Shown here: positions 17,071 to 24,438 of the stretch, in pieces
Numbering within the stretch: the first letter of the stretch is position 1
Layout of the letters: every line of letters begins with the position of its first letter
Origin: Candidatus Bathyarchaeota archaeon BA1
GTDB taxonomy: Archaea > Thermoproteota > Bathyarchaeia > Bathyarchaeales > Bathyarchaeaceae
Assembly (NCBI GenBank): GCA_001399805.1
Contig: LIHJ01000079.1
Span: 1-46,097, forward strand
Length of the DNA stretch: 46,097 nt
Direction: 5' to 3'
Notes under the pieces: model-generated
The model's input: only the letters and a program-made list of their open reading frames with translations
What the model was told of the DNA's origin: nothing
Database searches by the model: none
Translations under genes and position numbers: made by a program

Positions 17071-17339
17071 TCTCTCTGTCCGCGCAACGCGTGGCGAACC
17101 TACCCCTAGCATCTAGCGCGCGCCTTTGTTGAATAAATTGGAAAACTACTTGTTCAACTTCCTCACGACTCCGTTTAGGCATTCTCTCAACACCAACCCA
17201 TACCTAAGCCTACGCATATAGAAACTGGTATAATGTAATAGTCCCAGAGCTGAATATACAAAACGTTAAAAGATTGCTTGTTTAACAGCGCGCGAACAAA
17301 GGTTTTTCCAAAACTAAAAATGCAAGTGCTTTCCCGCCA
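17071..17339. other. Intergenic, nearly gene-free
   Basis: Apart from the doubtful 44-residue minus-strand ORF (17048-17182, with VVFQFIQQRRALDARGRFAT), nothing is seen. Several GCGCGC-type blocks occur at 17120, 17290 and elsewhere in intergenic DNA of this window, without visible periodicity. Confidence 0.3.
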
Positions 17340-17777
17340 TTACCTTAAGAGTCGAATCGTACATGCTCTATATTGAGATTTCAGGTGTTTCCCTGTATTG
17401 TTCAAGTATTTCATGCGCTCTGTTCTTCCAGCGTCCCACGAGATGCGGCTCATGAGTATGGTGGCTCTCACGGCTCTAGCGGTGGCTACGCTCGTTACGA
17501 ACGCTGGTTTTTTCTTTGGGCGCGGTTTCACTGGTGTGACGCCTGCGAGCCACATGTTGGCTATCTCCCTAGTTAGTTCAAAATCCGTTGTCTTATAGTA
17601 TAGCTCTGGCCTCAAGTATCTGTACTCATATCTATATATAACTCGGTCTATCCTGCCTATGGTGTCTTTTCCAAATAATCTGGGCATTTTCGGGGTGATC
17701 ATCCCGTCGCTCATCACGGCGAGGGCGAGGGCTTTTGGGTGCTCCTCCACCCACTTCCTATGCTCAATTACTGCCAT
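17340..17777 (-). CDS. Unknown protein, possibly homing-endonuclease-like
   Basis: From ATG 17777 the product has 145 residues: ALALAVMSDGMITPKMPRLF, GKDTIGRIDRVIYRYEYRYL, then NMWLAGVTPVKPRPKKKPAF and RAVRATILMSRISW. The LAVMSDG segment recalls the SDG-type active-site helix of LAGLIDADG homing endonucleases, but only loosely, and one domain of about 140 residues would be short. It overlaps the upstream small gene by ten bases. The last 20 residues are weak. Function not assigned. Confidence 0.5.
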   Translation of the reverse strand: MAVIEHRKWVEEHPKALALAVMSDGMITPKMPRLFGKDTIGRIDRVIYRYEYRYLRPELYYKTTDFELTREIANMWLAGVTPVKPRPKKKPAFVTSVATARAVRATILMSRISWDAGRTERMKYLNNTGKHLKSQYRACTIRLLR

Positions 17778-17929
17778 TCCATCTCTTCTGGCAGGAAGGC
17801 TCTCCAATATTCTAAGATTTCAGGTCTGACGACCTCGACCTCTTCCAGCTCTTGAGGGCTAAAGGATGCGGTGCTTCTGCGGATCGCTTCCCATGCCCAT
17901 TCGCCGAGCTTCAGATAACCATCACGCAT
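17768..17929 (-). CDS. Small acidic protein upstream of the unknown gene
   Basis: A 53-residue product beginning MRDGYLKLGEWAWEAIRRST, then FSPQELEEVEVVRPEILEYW and ending RAFLPEEMEWQ. It has the best ribosome binding site in the neighbourhood (AAAGGTGAGAAC before ATG) and overlaps the next gene by ten bases, a strong sign of a real operon. It is too short to show up as a long open frame. No family is recognised. Confidence 0.55.
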   Translation of the reverse strand: MRDGYLKLGEWAWEAIRRSTASFSPQELEEVEVVRPEILEYWRAFLPEEMEWQ

Positions 17930-17946
17930 GTTCTCACCTTTCCTTT

Positions 17947-17989
17947 ACGGCTTACCCACACCAGCCGTAAACTTTGATGGGTAAGCCGT
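17947..17989. repeat. 12-bp perfect inverted repeat upstream of the two-gene unit
   Basis: ACGGCTTACCCA (17947-17958) and TGGGTAAGCCGT (17978-17989) are exact complements separated by 19 bases. They end 18 bases before the start codon at 17929 on the minus strand, so they lie in the 5' leader or promoter. An operator or a leader hairpin is possible. Confidence 0.75.
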
Positions 17990-18032
17990 TATACTTTTTA
18001 ACACTTATTGTGCAACCCAAAAGATTAAAACG

Positions 18033-18070
18033 ACAAAAGTTTATGGCAAACACAAAAGTTTATAGCAAAC
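18033..18070. repeat. 19-bp tandem direct repeat
   Basis: ACAAAAGTTTATGGCAAAC and ACAAAAGTTTATAGCAAAC lie head to tail with one mismatch, 44 bases beyond the inverted repeat in the same gene-free stretch (17990-18271). They could be iterons or regulator sites. No third copy is seen. Confidence 0.75.
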
Positions 18071-18271
18071 GCAAAAAGAAGCAAAAAAACAAGCCCCAAA
18101 ACAACCGAAAACAAAAGAAAAAAACTACCACAAACCTTCTGGGCGCGTGACCCCACACCCCCCACCCCCAGTAATCCAACATACTTCTTGGGGAGGAGCC
18201 CGCAACTATGGTGGAAGCATGCGCAAGTCTAGAAATTACTGTTTTACGATGGAGATATGCTAAGGCTAAGT

Positions 18272-19300
18272 TCACATCTTAATGACTATCCTCATGCACT
18301 GCTTTTCAGCCATCACTTTAAGAGCTTCCGTGAATTGTTCAATCGGGAATGTGTGGGTTATCATCTCCTTGGCTTTCACTCGACCCATCCTTATCATGTT
18401 GAATGCAGCTTGATGGTCTTGAGGTGAGCAGCCCCAGCTTCCAAATAGCGTAATGTCGTCGCGAAGCATAAGTTTCGGGTCAACCTCCACGTTTGGTTGC
18501 GGGACATCTCTAAAATCGCCGAAGACGCATATCTTGCCCCCCCATCGCACCATCTTAGTACCTTGATGAACAGCTTCGGTTGATGCAACCGCTATAATCA
18601 CTAGGTCAGCGCCGCGATCTTCTGTCAGCTCCTTTACCTTTTCTTCGATGCTGATTTTCTTTGCATTAAAGGCGTGATCGATGCCCAGCTCTTTAGCCAT
18701 GTTAACACGGAAGTCGTGATGATCGCTCACAATCACTTGCGATGCTCCCATATACTTAGCCACTTGAGCGTTCAGCAAGCCGAGGGGACCACCGCCCATG
18801 ACTAGCACCGTGTCGCCTGGCGCAATCCTACTTTTAGTCACGGCTCTCACGCAGCAAGCTGTAGGTTCAATCAACGTTGCCTCCTCGTATGTCATTTCAT
18901 CCAGTATTTGGACCACAACCTTTCTAACCAACTCAGGTATAACGCGAATGTATTCAGCAAACCCGCCTGGGTCCACGTTGGTTCGACGATATTGATCACA
19001 AAGGGGCTCCTGCCCATGCAAGCAGTAGTAACAGGCGCCGCAAGGTGCGTGATGAAGCACCGCAACCCTATTCCCGACCTCAAATTTGGTGACCTCTAAG
19101 CCGACCTCTGCCACCTCTCCCGCGATTTCATGACCGAAAACGGTACCTGGCTTAGCTTTTCGATACATGGCCCTAAATAGGTCGGTCGTACAAAGCCCGC
19201 ATGCCTTAACCTTTACAAGAATCTCGTCAGGACCTATTCTTGGGATTGGCATGTCTTCCACTCTAAAATCATCAACATCATAATAGACAACAGCCTTCAA
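18272..19300 (-). CDS. Zinc-dependent medium-chain alcohol dehydrogenase
   Basis: NAD(P)-dependent MDR-family dehydrogenase, 342 residues from TTG 19300, which is preceded by GGAGGG and gives the usual KAVVYYDVDDFRVEDMP opening; the frame stays open to 19330. Catalytic zinc ligands Cys37 (GLCTTD) and His57-Glu58 (GHEIAG), structural zinc cysteines 87, 90, 93 and 101, and the Rossmann motif VMGGGPLG are all present. The C-terminal part GSWGCSPQDHQAAFNMIRMG is typical of sorbitol/L-threonine dehydrogenase-like enzymes. Substrate unknown. It stands alone; 19331-19681 contain no gene. Confidence 0.87.
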   Translation of the reverse strand: MKAVVYYDVDDFRVEDMPIPRIGPDEILVKVKACGLCTTDLFRAMYRKAKPGTVFGHEIAGEVAEVGLEVTKFEVGNRVAVLHHAPCGACYYCLHGQEPLCDQYRRTNVDPGGFAEYIRVIPELVRKVVVQILDEMTYEEATLIEPTACCVRAVTKSRIAPGDTVLVMGGGPLGLLNAQVAKYMGASQVIVSDHHDFRVNMAKELGIDHAFNAKKISIEEKVKELTEDRGADLVIIAVASTEAVHQGTKMVRWGGKICVFGDFRDVPQPNVEVDPKLMLRDDITLFGSWGCSPQDHQAAFNMIRMGRVKAKEMITHTFPIEQFTEALKVMAEKQCMRIVIKM

Positions 19301-19681
19301 TTCTTTCCCTCCGACCTTTCTAACCAACACCGAAATGCTTTTTATTATAAAAGTTTAATTCTAAACGGGCTTTCTTTTTCGCTAAGTCATATTTTATCTT
19401 TTAGGAGGAAGTTTCATCAAAAGCTAAATTTCTTCACTAAAACCTTTGTTGACTGTCAATAATGTGGCTAATGCTATCGTCTGAGCGATTCCGGATTATA
19501 ACAATGGCATGGAGGCATTTTGCATTAACATAAGGTAGGCAAAGGAGTTTCCATGACGGTCTTCAGGGTCTGAGTAGTTTAGAGCGGGGCGTAAAAAGTT
19601 TTTCTACAAGCCCATCAGTGGGGGTAAGATTTTTAAGAGACCTTCATTGAACGATAAGTCCTCAACCGAGGGCTTAGGATT

Positions 19682-20653
19682 GTGGCTACCATGGAAACAA
19701 TCCTGTTGGCTAGTTTCGGAATGGCTATTTATATCGCGTTTTCCATAGGTGCAAATGATGAAACTATGGCTCCTTTAGCTGGAAGCGGCTTCGTTAAGGT
19801 TGGCACGGCCGCTCTTCTCGGCGGCCTTATGGCTTTTTTCGGTGCGGTTTTCTTAGGGTATAAAGTTGAGGAAACGATAGGAAGAAAGCTCTTGGTAGGA
19901 ACGGTTACTACCACAGATGCTATAATCATAGTGTTTTCTATAGCGACATGGCTGACGGTGGCATCCTATCGGGGTTGGCCTATCTCAACTACCCATAGCG
20001 CGGTTGGTGCCGCAATGGGACTGGGATTAATAAAGTGGGGGATAGGTGGGATAGCTTGGGAGAGGATAAGCGGAGTAGTGGGCGCGTGGGTGGCATCGCC
20101 GCTTATTGGGTTGCTCGTCACCATGATGTTGGCTAAGGCTATGAAGCGCGTCTTGCATGCACACATGACTGGCTTGAGGCAGCGAATGAGGCTGTCACGT
20201 GAAGCTGCTTTCTTCCTGCTAGGGTGGGTCTCTTTCTCGGCTTTTTCAAGAGGAGCCAACGACATCGGTAACGCAACAGCATTTATCAGCATCATGCCTG
20301 GTCAAGATCCCCTATTGGTTAGGCTCGTCGTCGGTGTAGGGATAACTTTTGGCTTGCTGATACTCGGGAGGAGGATTATAAGGTCTGTTGGATTAAACCT
20401 CGTGAAACTCAGCCCTATGAGCGCCTTGGTCGCTCAGATAAGCATCGCCTCGATAATGTTCATCGCAACCTTGCTGGGCTTCCCCATATCCGGGACCCAC
20501 GTGCTTGTTGGAGCCGTTACTGGCTTAGGCTTAGCAGAGGGAACGTGGATAAACGTCAAGGCTTTAAAAGAGATGCTCTACATGTGGGTGGCAACTTTTG
20601 TCGCCGCATCAGGCATCAGCGCGGCTACGTACGTTATTGTCACAAGCCTCTAA
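19682..20653 (+). CDS. pit: Inorganic phosphate permease of the PiT family
   Basis: Membrane phosphate:cation symporter, 323 residues with about ten hydrophobic segments. The two inverted halves each carry the signature motifs: GANDE at 23-27 with STTHSAVGAAMG, and GANDIGNATAF with SGTHVLVGAVTG. The start is GTG 19682, with ATG 19691 as an alternative. It converges with a PhoU-like gene on the other strand, a common partnership, although the two are not co-transcribed. Length fits archaeal PiT proteins. Confidence 0.93.
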   Translation: MATMETILLASFGMAIYIAFSIGANDETMAPLAGSGFVKVGTAALLGGLMAFFGAVFLGYKVEETIGRKLLVGTVTTTDAIIIVFSIATWLTVASYRGWPISTTHSAVGAAMGLGLIKWGIGGIAWERISGVVGAWVASPLIGLLVTMMLAKAMKRVLHAHMTGLRQRMRLSREAAFFLLGWVSFSAFSRGANDIGNATAFISIMPGQDPLLVRLVVGVGITFGLLILGRRIIRSVGLNLVKLSPMSALVAQISIASIMFIATLLGFPISGTHVLVGAVTGLGLAEGTWINVKALKEMLYMWVATFVAASGISAATYVIVTSL

Positions 20654-20930
20654 TGGAATGTGCTCACCATCGCGGCTCTGATCAGGTCGGCTGTGTCTTC
20701 ACAGCCGTCTGCCGTCATCTCTAACGCCTCAGCCCACTCGTTTACAAGCAAGATGGTTCGATGTCTTAAGTTTGAGAGGTGCATCACTTAGAGCGCGTCC
20801 ACGTAGATAAGGTCCGTTTCTTCCTCGATCGCTTCGACGTGGAAACACTCGTCCAGAGCCCTTCTGTGATTCGCGACTTTCCTCGCCACAACAACCTTAT
20901 GCGCGACCGCTTTCTTGACGATCACCAAAT
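20650..20930 (-). pseudogene. Truncated second copy of the PhoU-like gene
   Basis: On the minus strand a frame reads RALDECFHVEAIEEETDLIY, then VDAL-stop, then VNEWAEALEMTADGCEDTAD with LIRAAMVSTFH-stop. The neighbouring intact gene has RALDECYEVEKIEEEIDVIY, then RLLEMMSDHCEDTADMIRIV and ISTLH-stop. So this is a diverged copy of only the last ~85 residues, interrupted by a TAA. Its end overlaps the pit stop codon. Confidence 0.8.
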
Positions 20931-20937
20931 CTTTGAC

Positions 20938-21621
20938 CTAATGAAGCGTGCTAATAACTACGATTCTTATCATATCAGCCGTGTCCTCACAGTGGTCGGA
21001 CATCATCTCCAATAATCTCAGTAGTTCGGTTGCCAGAAGGGAGGTTTGTATTCTCATATTGGTGTCACGGGCCACTCTAAGGGCCTCCGTGTAAATCACG
21101 TCTATCTCCTCCTCTATCTTCTCCACCTCATAGCATTCATCCAGCGCCCTCTTGAAGTCCTCATAAAGCGCTTTTATGGAGCCCCCCAGAGCATGGACAC
21201 AATCGCCAACCCTCCTCACAAGGTGCATAAAAACTATCTTGAACCCATCCGTCAACTCATCCGTACGGATGATGCTCAAGAGCCTAGCCGCGTCCTTGGC
21301 ATGATCCGCAACCATGTCAAGCCTCTCCGTGAACCTCATCAGGTCTTCCCTGCTCAGCGGGGGCAGGATTCCCTTAGCCAGCTCCATCATGATCTCCCTC
21401 CTCAAGCCATCAGCCTCTTTCTCCATACCGCTCAGTCTCTCAGTGCACTTCATGGTCTCCTCCTCGCTCCCAGCGATCTTAAGCTCAGCCACCCTGACCA
21501 GCTCGCTCGATATGGACATGCACAATGACACATGCCTCTCCAGAAGCTCCAAAACCTTAGCCTCTGGCGGCTTCCTCCATCTAATCGCCGGAATCCTAAT
21601 CCTCATGGACCCAACCTTCAA
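20938..21621 (-). CDS. PhoU-like / DUF47 phosphate transport regulator
   Basis: All-helical protein (up to 227 residues) of the TIGR00153/DUF47 family, which accompanies Pit transporters and probably modulates phosphate uptake. Helical segments include LELLERHVSLCMSISSELVR, ERLSGMEKEADGLRREIMME and ERLDMVADHAKDAARLLSII, followed by the acidic metal-binding repeats EKIEEEIDVIYTEAL and MMSDHCEDTADMIR. TTG 21621 or ATG 21606 may be the start. It is followed downstream by a broken partial copy of itself. Confidence 0.87.
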   Translation of the reverse strand: MKVGSMRIRIPAIRWRKPPEAKVLELLERHVSLCMSISSELVRVAELKIAGSEEETMKCTERLSGMEKEADGLRREIMMELAKGILPPLSREDLMRFTERLDMVADHAKDAARLLSIIRTDELTDGFKIVFMHLVRRVGDCVHALGGSIKALYEDFKRALDECYEVEKIEEEIDVIYTEALRVARDTNMRIQTSLLATELLRLLEMMSDHCEDTADMIRIVVISTLH

Positions 21622-21787
21622 TAAAGCCCTCTTAAAACATAAATTTACTCTTCAAACAAATAAAAGATATGATAAGCTGGCCACAGATTCGTAGACGTCA
21701 ATCCAATCCCCCATTCCAAACTTTAGAAAGCGCCCATTTCAACCAAAACATAATAATTAAAGGCCACACCAGACTCCCCGTCGCGCG

Positions 21788-22080
21788 CTAGATTTGTTTA
21801 AAATGGATTTCTTTGATCCGGTTATCATTGTTATAGACTATTCCCTCAAGAACGTTTGCTATTCCTCCAACAAGATTAACAATATCTGTCCCATGATCTC
21901 CCATAAATATTTCATGTTCAACTTCTAACATAATATTTCCTTGCACGCACTGTCTCAAGTGTTGGCGATCTTTCTGCCTTGTACCAATGAAAAGCCCTGA
22001 AGCTGAACGATTTTTCCGATACTTTCAGTATTTTTGCATAGAAATCTTTCCAAGTCGAGGAGGGCGGCTTTGAGCGTTTA
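21788..22080 (-). pseudogene. Broken gene resembling a RusA-type Holliday junction resolvase
   Basis: The 3' half (ATG 21931 to TAG 21788) reads VEHEIFMGDHGTDIVNLVGG and IANVLEGIVYNNDNRIKEIH. This recalls the D-x-D-N-x-K...LNGIVY-x-DD-x-Q-I pattern of RusA, but with changed residues. The upstream half is in another frame: TWKDFYAKILKVSEKSFSFR with AFHWYKAERSPTLETVRARK. A frameshift near 21935 separates them and no start codon is seen. RusA is a phage and mobile-element endonuclease. The assignment is tentative. Confidence 0.4.
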
Positions 22081-22190
22081 AAAAAGGACTTCTAGTTTTC
22101 GCGATCAGCGAAATCTACGCGCAATTTAATCATCCTAGTGTTATAGCTTAAAGTTTAATAGAAGGTTTTGAAAATTTAAAGAGTGGGCCC

Positions 22191-22310
22191 GGGCCCGTAA
22201 GGAACAGGAGCAGAGTTCCCGGGAAGCTCAGCTAGGTTAGAGCGACAGAGGAAGCCCTGTCGAAGCTCATAACCTGTTGGTCCCCGGTTCAAATCCGGGC
22301 GGGCCCACCA
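22191..22310 (+). tRNA. tRNA with CAT anticodon (Ile2 or elongator Met), two introns
   Basis: Acceptor GGGCCCG pairs with CGGGCCC, followed by A and an encoded CCA. The 78-nt mature form requires removal of a 26-nt intron between positions 9 and 10 (22200-22225; contains a GGAAC/GTTCC hairpin) and a 16-nt intron between 30 and 31 (22249-22264). Then the anticodon stem ACAGG/CCTGT is perfect around CTCATAA, and the T arm is CCCGG-TTCAAAT-CCGGG. The GGGCCCG acceptor and D arm resemble archaeal tRNA-Ile, so this may be the AUA-decoding tRNA-Ile2. A TATA-like TTAAAGTTTAATA lies at about 22148. Confidence 0.88.
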
Positions 22311-22404
22311 TAACACTAATACTCTTATTTACATGTTGATTCTTCTTGTTACTCTGGCTGGGCGAACTTTTTTCTTACAGTCAAGGATGAAGAAGATGGA
22401 GCAT

Positions 22405-22666
22405 TTATGGTGATACAAAACAACTCTTATGCCTATCAAGGATTTTTGATGGCTTGCCACCCTATCAAAAGAGAGTTCTTCAAACATTAGCGAAAGATCC
22501 CAGCGAAAGCGTATTTGCTGCAGACTACATCCGAAAACATGACCTTAAGACGGGGGCTCACTTGGCAAAAGCCCTAGAACAACTTCAGAGCAAAGGAATA
22601 GTCGAAAAGGAGAATAAGCAATATACAATATCAGACGTTTTCTTTAAGGAATGGTTAAAACTATAA
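22405..22666 (+). pseudogene. C-terminal remnant of an archaeal AAA-type ATPase
   Basis: The frame contains LSRIFDGLPPYQKRVLQTLA and FAADYIRKHDLKTGAHLAKA, and ends LQSKGIVEKENKQYTISDVF with FKEWLKL. This is the winged-helix end of the archaeal ATPase family (PF01637-like), whose P-loop half is absent. It starts about 95 bases after the CAU tRNA, a typical site for element integration and loss. Confidence 0.65.
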
Positions 22667-22670
22667 CTAA

Positions 22671-22850
22671 CTCTATTGCCACCGCTTCCTTGGCCTTTTC
22701 CCTATACCTCTGAACAACCTTCTTGAGTGAAGGGTTAAACAAAGCGAGAATTTGGTGGCGCCTTCAGCAACGGCAAAGGCCATCTTCTCGATGTGCCATG
22801 TTTACGAATCATAAACAACCAAAACCTTTGCCACATAATCACAACCTTTA
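22671..22850 (-). pseudogene. Flavodoxin-like remnant
   Basis: On the minus strand AKVLVVYDS is followed, after a frame change, by HIEKMAFAVAEGATKF, and in the first frame later by PSLKKVVQRYREKAKEAVAI. This is the FMN-binding start of a flavodoxin/WrbA-like protein with most of the middle missing. No start codon or complete frame remains. Confidence 0.5.
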
Positions 22851-22910
22851 GTGGTTTAAACGGTTGAGAAAGTATTCAAAATCGCCTCGGTCACATCATT
22901 TCCGTCAAAA

Positions 22911-23981
22911 CTATCGCTTAACCGCCAATTCGTATGGGGTTTTGGTGAGTCTCTCCGCTTTGTCTTTATACACGAGCACAGTGTCCTCTATTCGCACACC
23001 TCCGAAGCCTACGATGTAGACACCAGGCTCCACAGTCACCACGTTACCCGCCTTAAGTATGTCTTTGCTCTCCGGGCTTAGGGTGGGTGGCTCATGGGTC
23101 TCAAGTCCAATACCATGCCCCAGGCTGTGGACGAAGTATTGTCCATAGCCTTCTTTTTCGATTATTCCTCTGGCTGTGGCGTCAGCTTCGCAAGCCCTCA
23201 CTCTTGTGTGGATGCTTTGGAAGGCCTTTTCTTGAGCCTCTCTTACGACCTGATGGATCCTTGCCTGCTTTTCTGAAGGCCTTCCGACCATGATTGTCCT
23301 TGTGAGGTCGGCCCGATAATGTTGATAGGTGGCCCCCACGTCGAGCACTATCAGGTCGCCCTCCTGGATTTTTGTTTCAGTGCATCCACCATGGGGGAAG
23401 GCTGAGCGGGTGCCTGAGGCCACGATGGTGTTGAAGGCGGTTCCCCCGGAGCCCAGCCTCCGCATCGCATACTCAATCTCCGCAGCCAGTTCGTATTCCC
23501 GCATTCCCGACTTGACCACCTCGAAGGCCTTTTTCATGCCCTCGTCGGTCAGCTCAGCCGCCTTCCTTATGAGGGACAGTTCATTTTCATCCTTTACCTT
23601 GCGAAGCCCCCAAACGGTCCTACTTCTGGGCTTTAATCGCACGCCCTTCAAGGCCTTCTTCAGCTTTGTGTATACGGAGGCGTCAATAGTGTCAAATCCC
23701 ACACGCTGAAGCTTGAGGCTGTGGATTTGATCGGCGACCCTTTTCTCTAGGTTCTCACCCCTCTTCACCAGCTCCACTCGGCAGTCTTTCGCCTCCACCC
23801 TCGCCTGCTCATAGTTCACCCCATAAACGGACAGGATGTTTTCGCCATCCCTCGGCACCAGCAGCCTCACACCGCCAAGGAAGCCCGTGAAATACAGGAT
23901 GTTGGTCTCGTTTGCGATCAGATACCCATCTAACCCTTCCCTCTCAAGGGATCCCCTTAACGCTTGAATTCGACTTCTCAA
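22911..23981 (-). CDS. Xaa-Pro aminopeptidase-like M24 metallopeptidase
   Basis: Cytosolic dimetal peptidase that removes residues before proline (prolidase or aminopeptidase P type). With TTG 23981 the product has 356 residues: a creatinase N-terminal domain (GYLIANETNILYFTGFLGGV) and the pita-bread catalytic domain. All five metal ligands are visible: Asp in VLDVGATYQ, Asp in YRADLTRT, His in HSLGHGIGLETHEPP, Glu in TVEPGVYI and Glu in VRIEDTV. The frame extends to 24062, but the TTG has a GGATGG-like site and gives the family's normal length. It probably supports peptide catabolism. Confidence 0.9.
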   Translation of the reverse strand: MRSRIQALRGSLEREGLDGYLIANETNILYFTGFLGGVRLLVPRDGENILSVYGVNYEQARVEAKDCRVELVKRGENLEKRVADQIHSLKLQRVGFDTIDASVYTKLKKALKGVRLKPRSRTVWGLRKVKDENELSLIRKAAELTDEGMKKAFEVVKSGMREYELAAEIEYAMRRLGSGGTAFNTIVASGTRSAFPHGGCTETKIQEGDLIVLDVGATYQHYRADLTRTIMVGRPSEKQARIHQVVREAQEKAFQSIHTRVRACEADATARGIIEKEGYGQYFVHSLGHGIGLETHEPPTLSPESKDILKAGNVVTVEPGVYIVGFGGVRIEDTVLVYKDKAERLTKTPYELAVKR

Positions 23982-24438
23982 ACACCATCCCCACTGTTTC
24001 AGAATATCAGGGCATAAAGTATAATCTTTGCGCCTTCCCAGGTCAACTAGGGCAAGCGCCAAGAAACTCCACTGAGGATGTTAAGATGAACATCAATGAG
24101 GATCGGTTCAGCCTGAGAACACAAATTAGCTCAGTATAAAATTCGCATATGGAAAAATCTCAATCTGCTAGGGTTTTGAACAAATCCATATGGCGCGAGG
24201 ACGTTGCCAAAGCGCTACTCATATTTTCTAAACAGCTTATCCCCGTCCGTCTCAGTGACGATTTAATCACTACCACCAAGATGATTTAGAAAATGGATTC
24301 TAAATTCACCAAAACAATGACAGCCGGAGGTGCGTACTACTAAAATCAAAAAGAACGGCCCTCAATCTTCATCACCCCAATTGCTTGACCACATTCCAAA
24401 TGCACACATTTAAACTCAAGCCTTGAATAGCCAGATGC
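23982..24438. other. Intergenic, no gene seen
   Basis: No supported open frame on either strand, and no tRNA or repeat is apparent. The left part should contain the promoter of the M24 peptidase; the right part lies beyond the end of the AOR gene. Confidence 0.35.

Noticed and set aside
17947..17989. Inverted repeat as a terminal repeat of an insertion sequence
   Set aside because: The arms are too close together (19-base loop) and no transposase lies between or beside them; an operator or hairpin is more likely.
18060..18275. 71-residue minus-strand frame rich in Phe and Arg
   Set aside because: Composition reflects an A-rich/T-rich sequence; no start signal or family.
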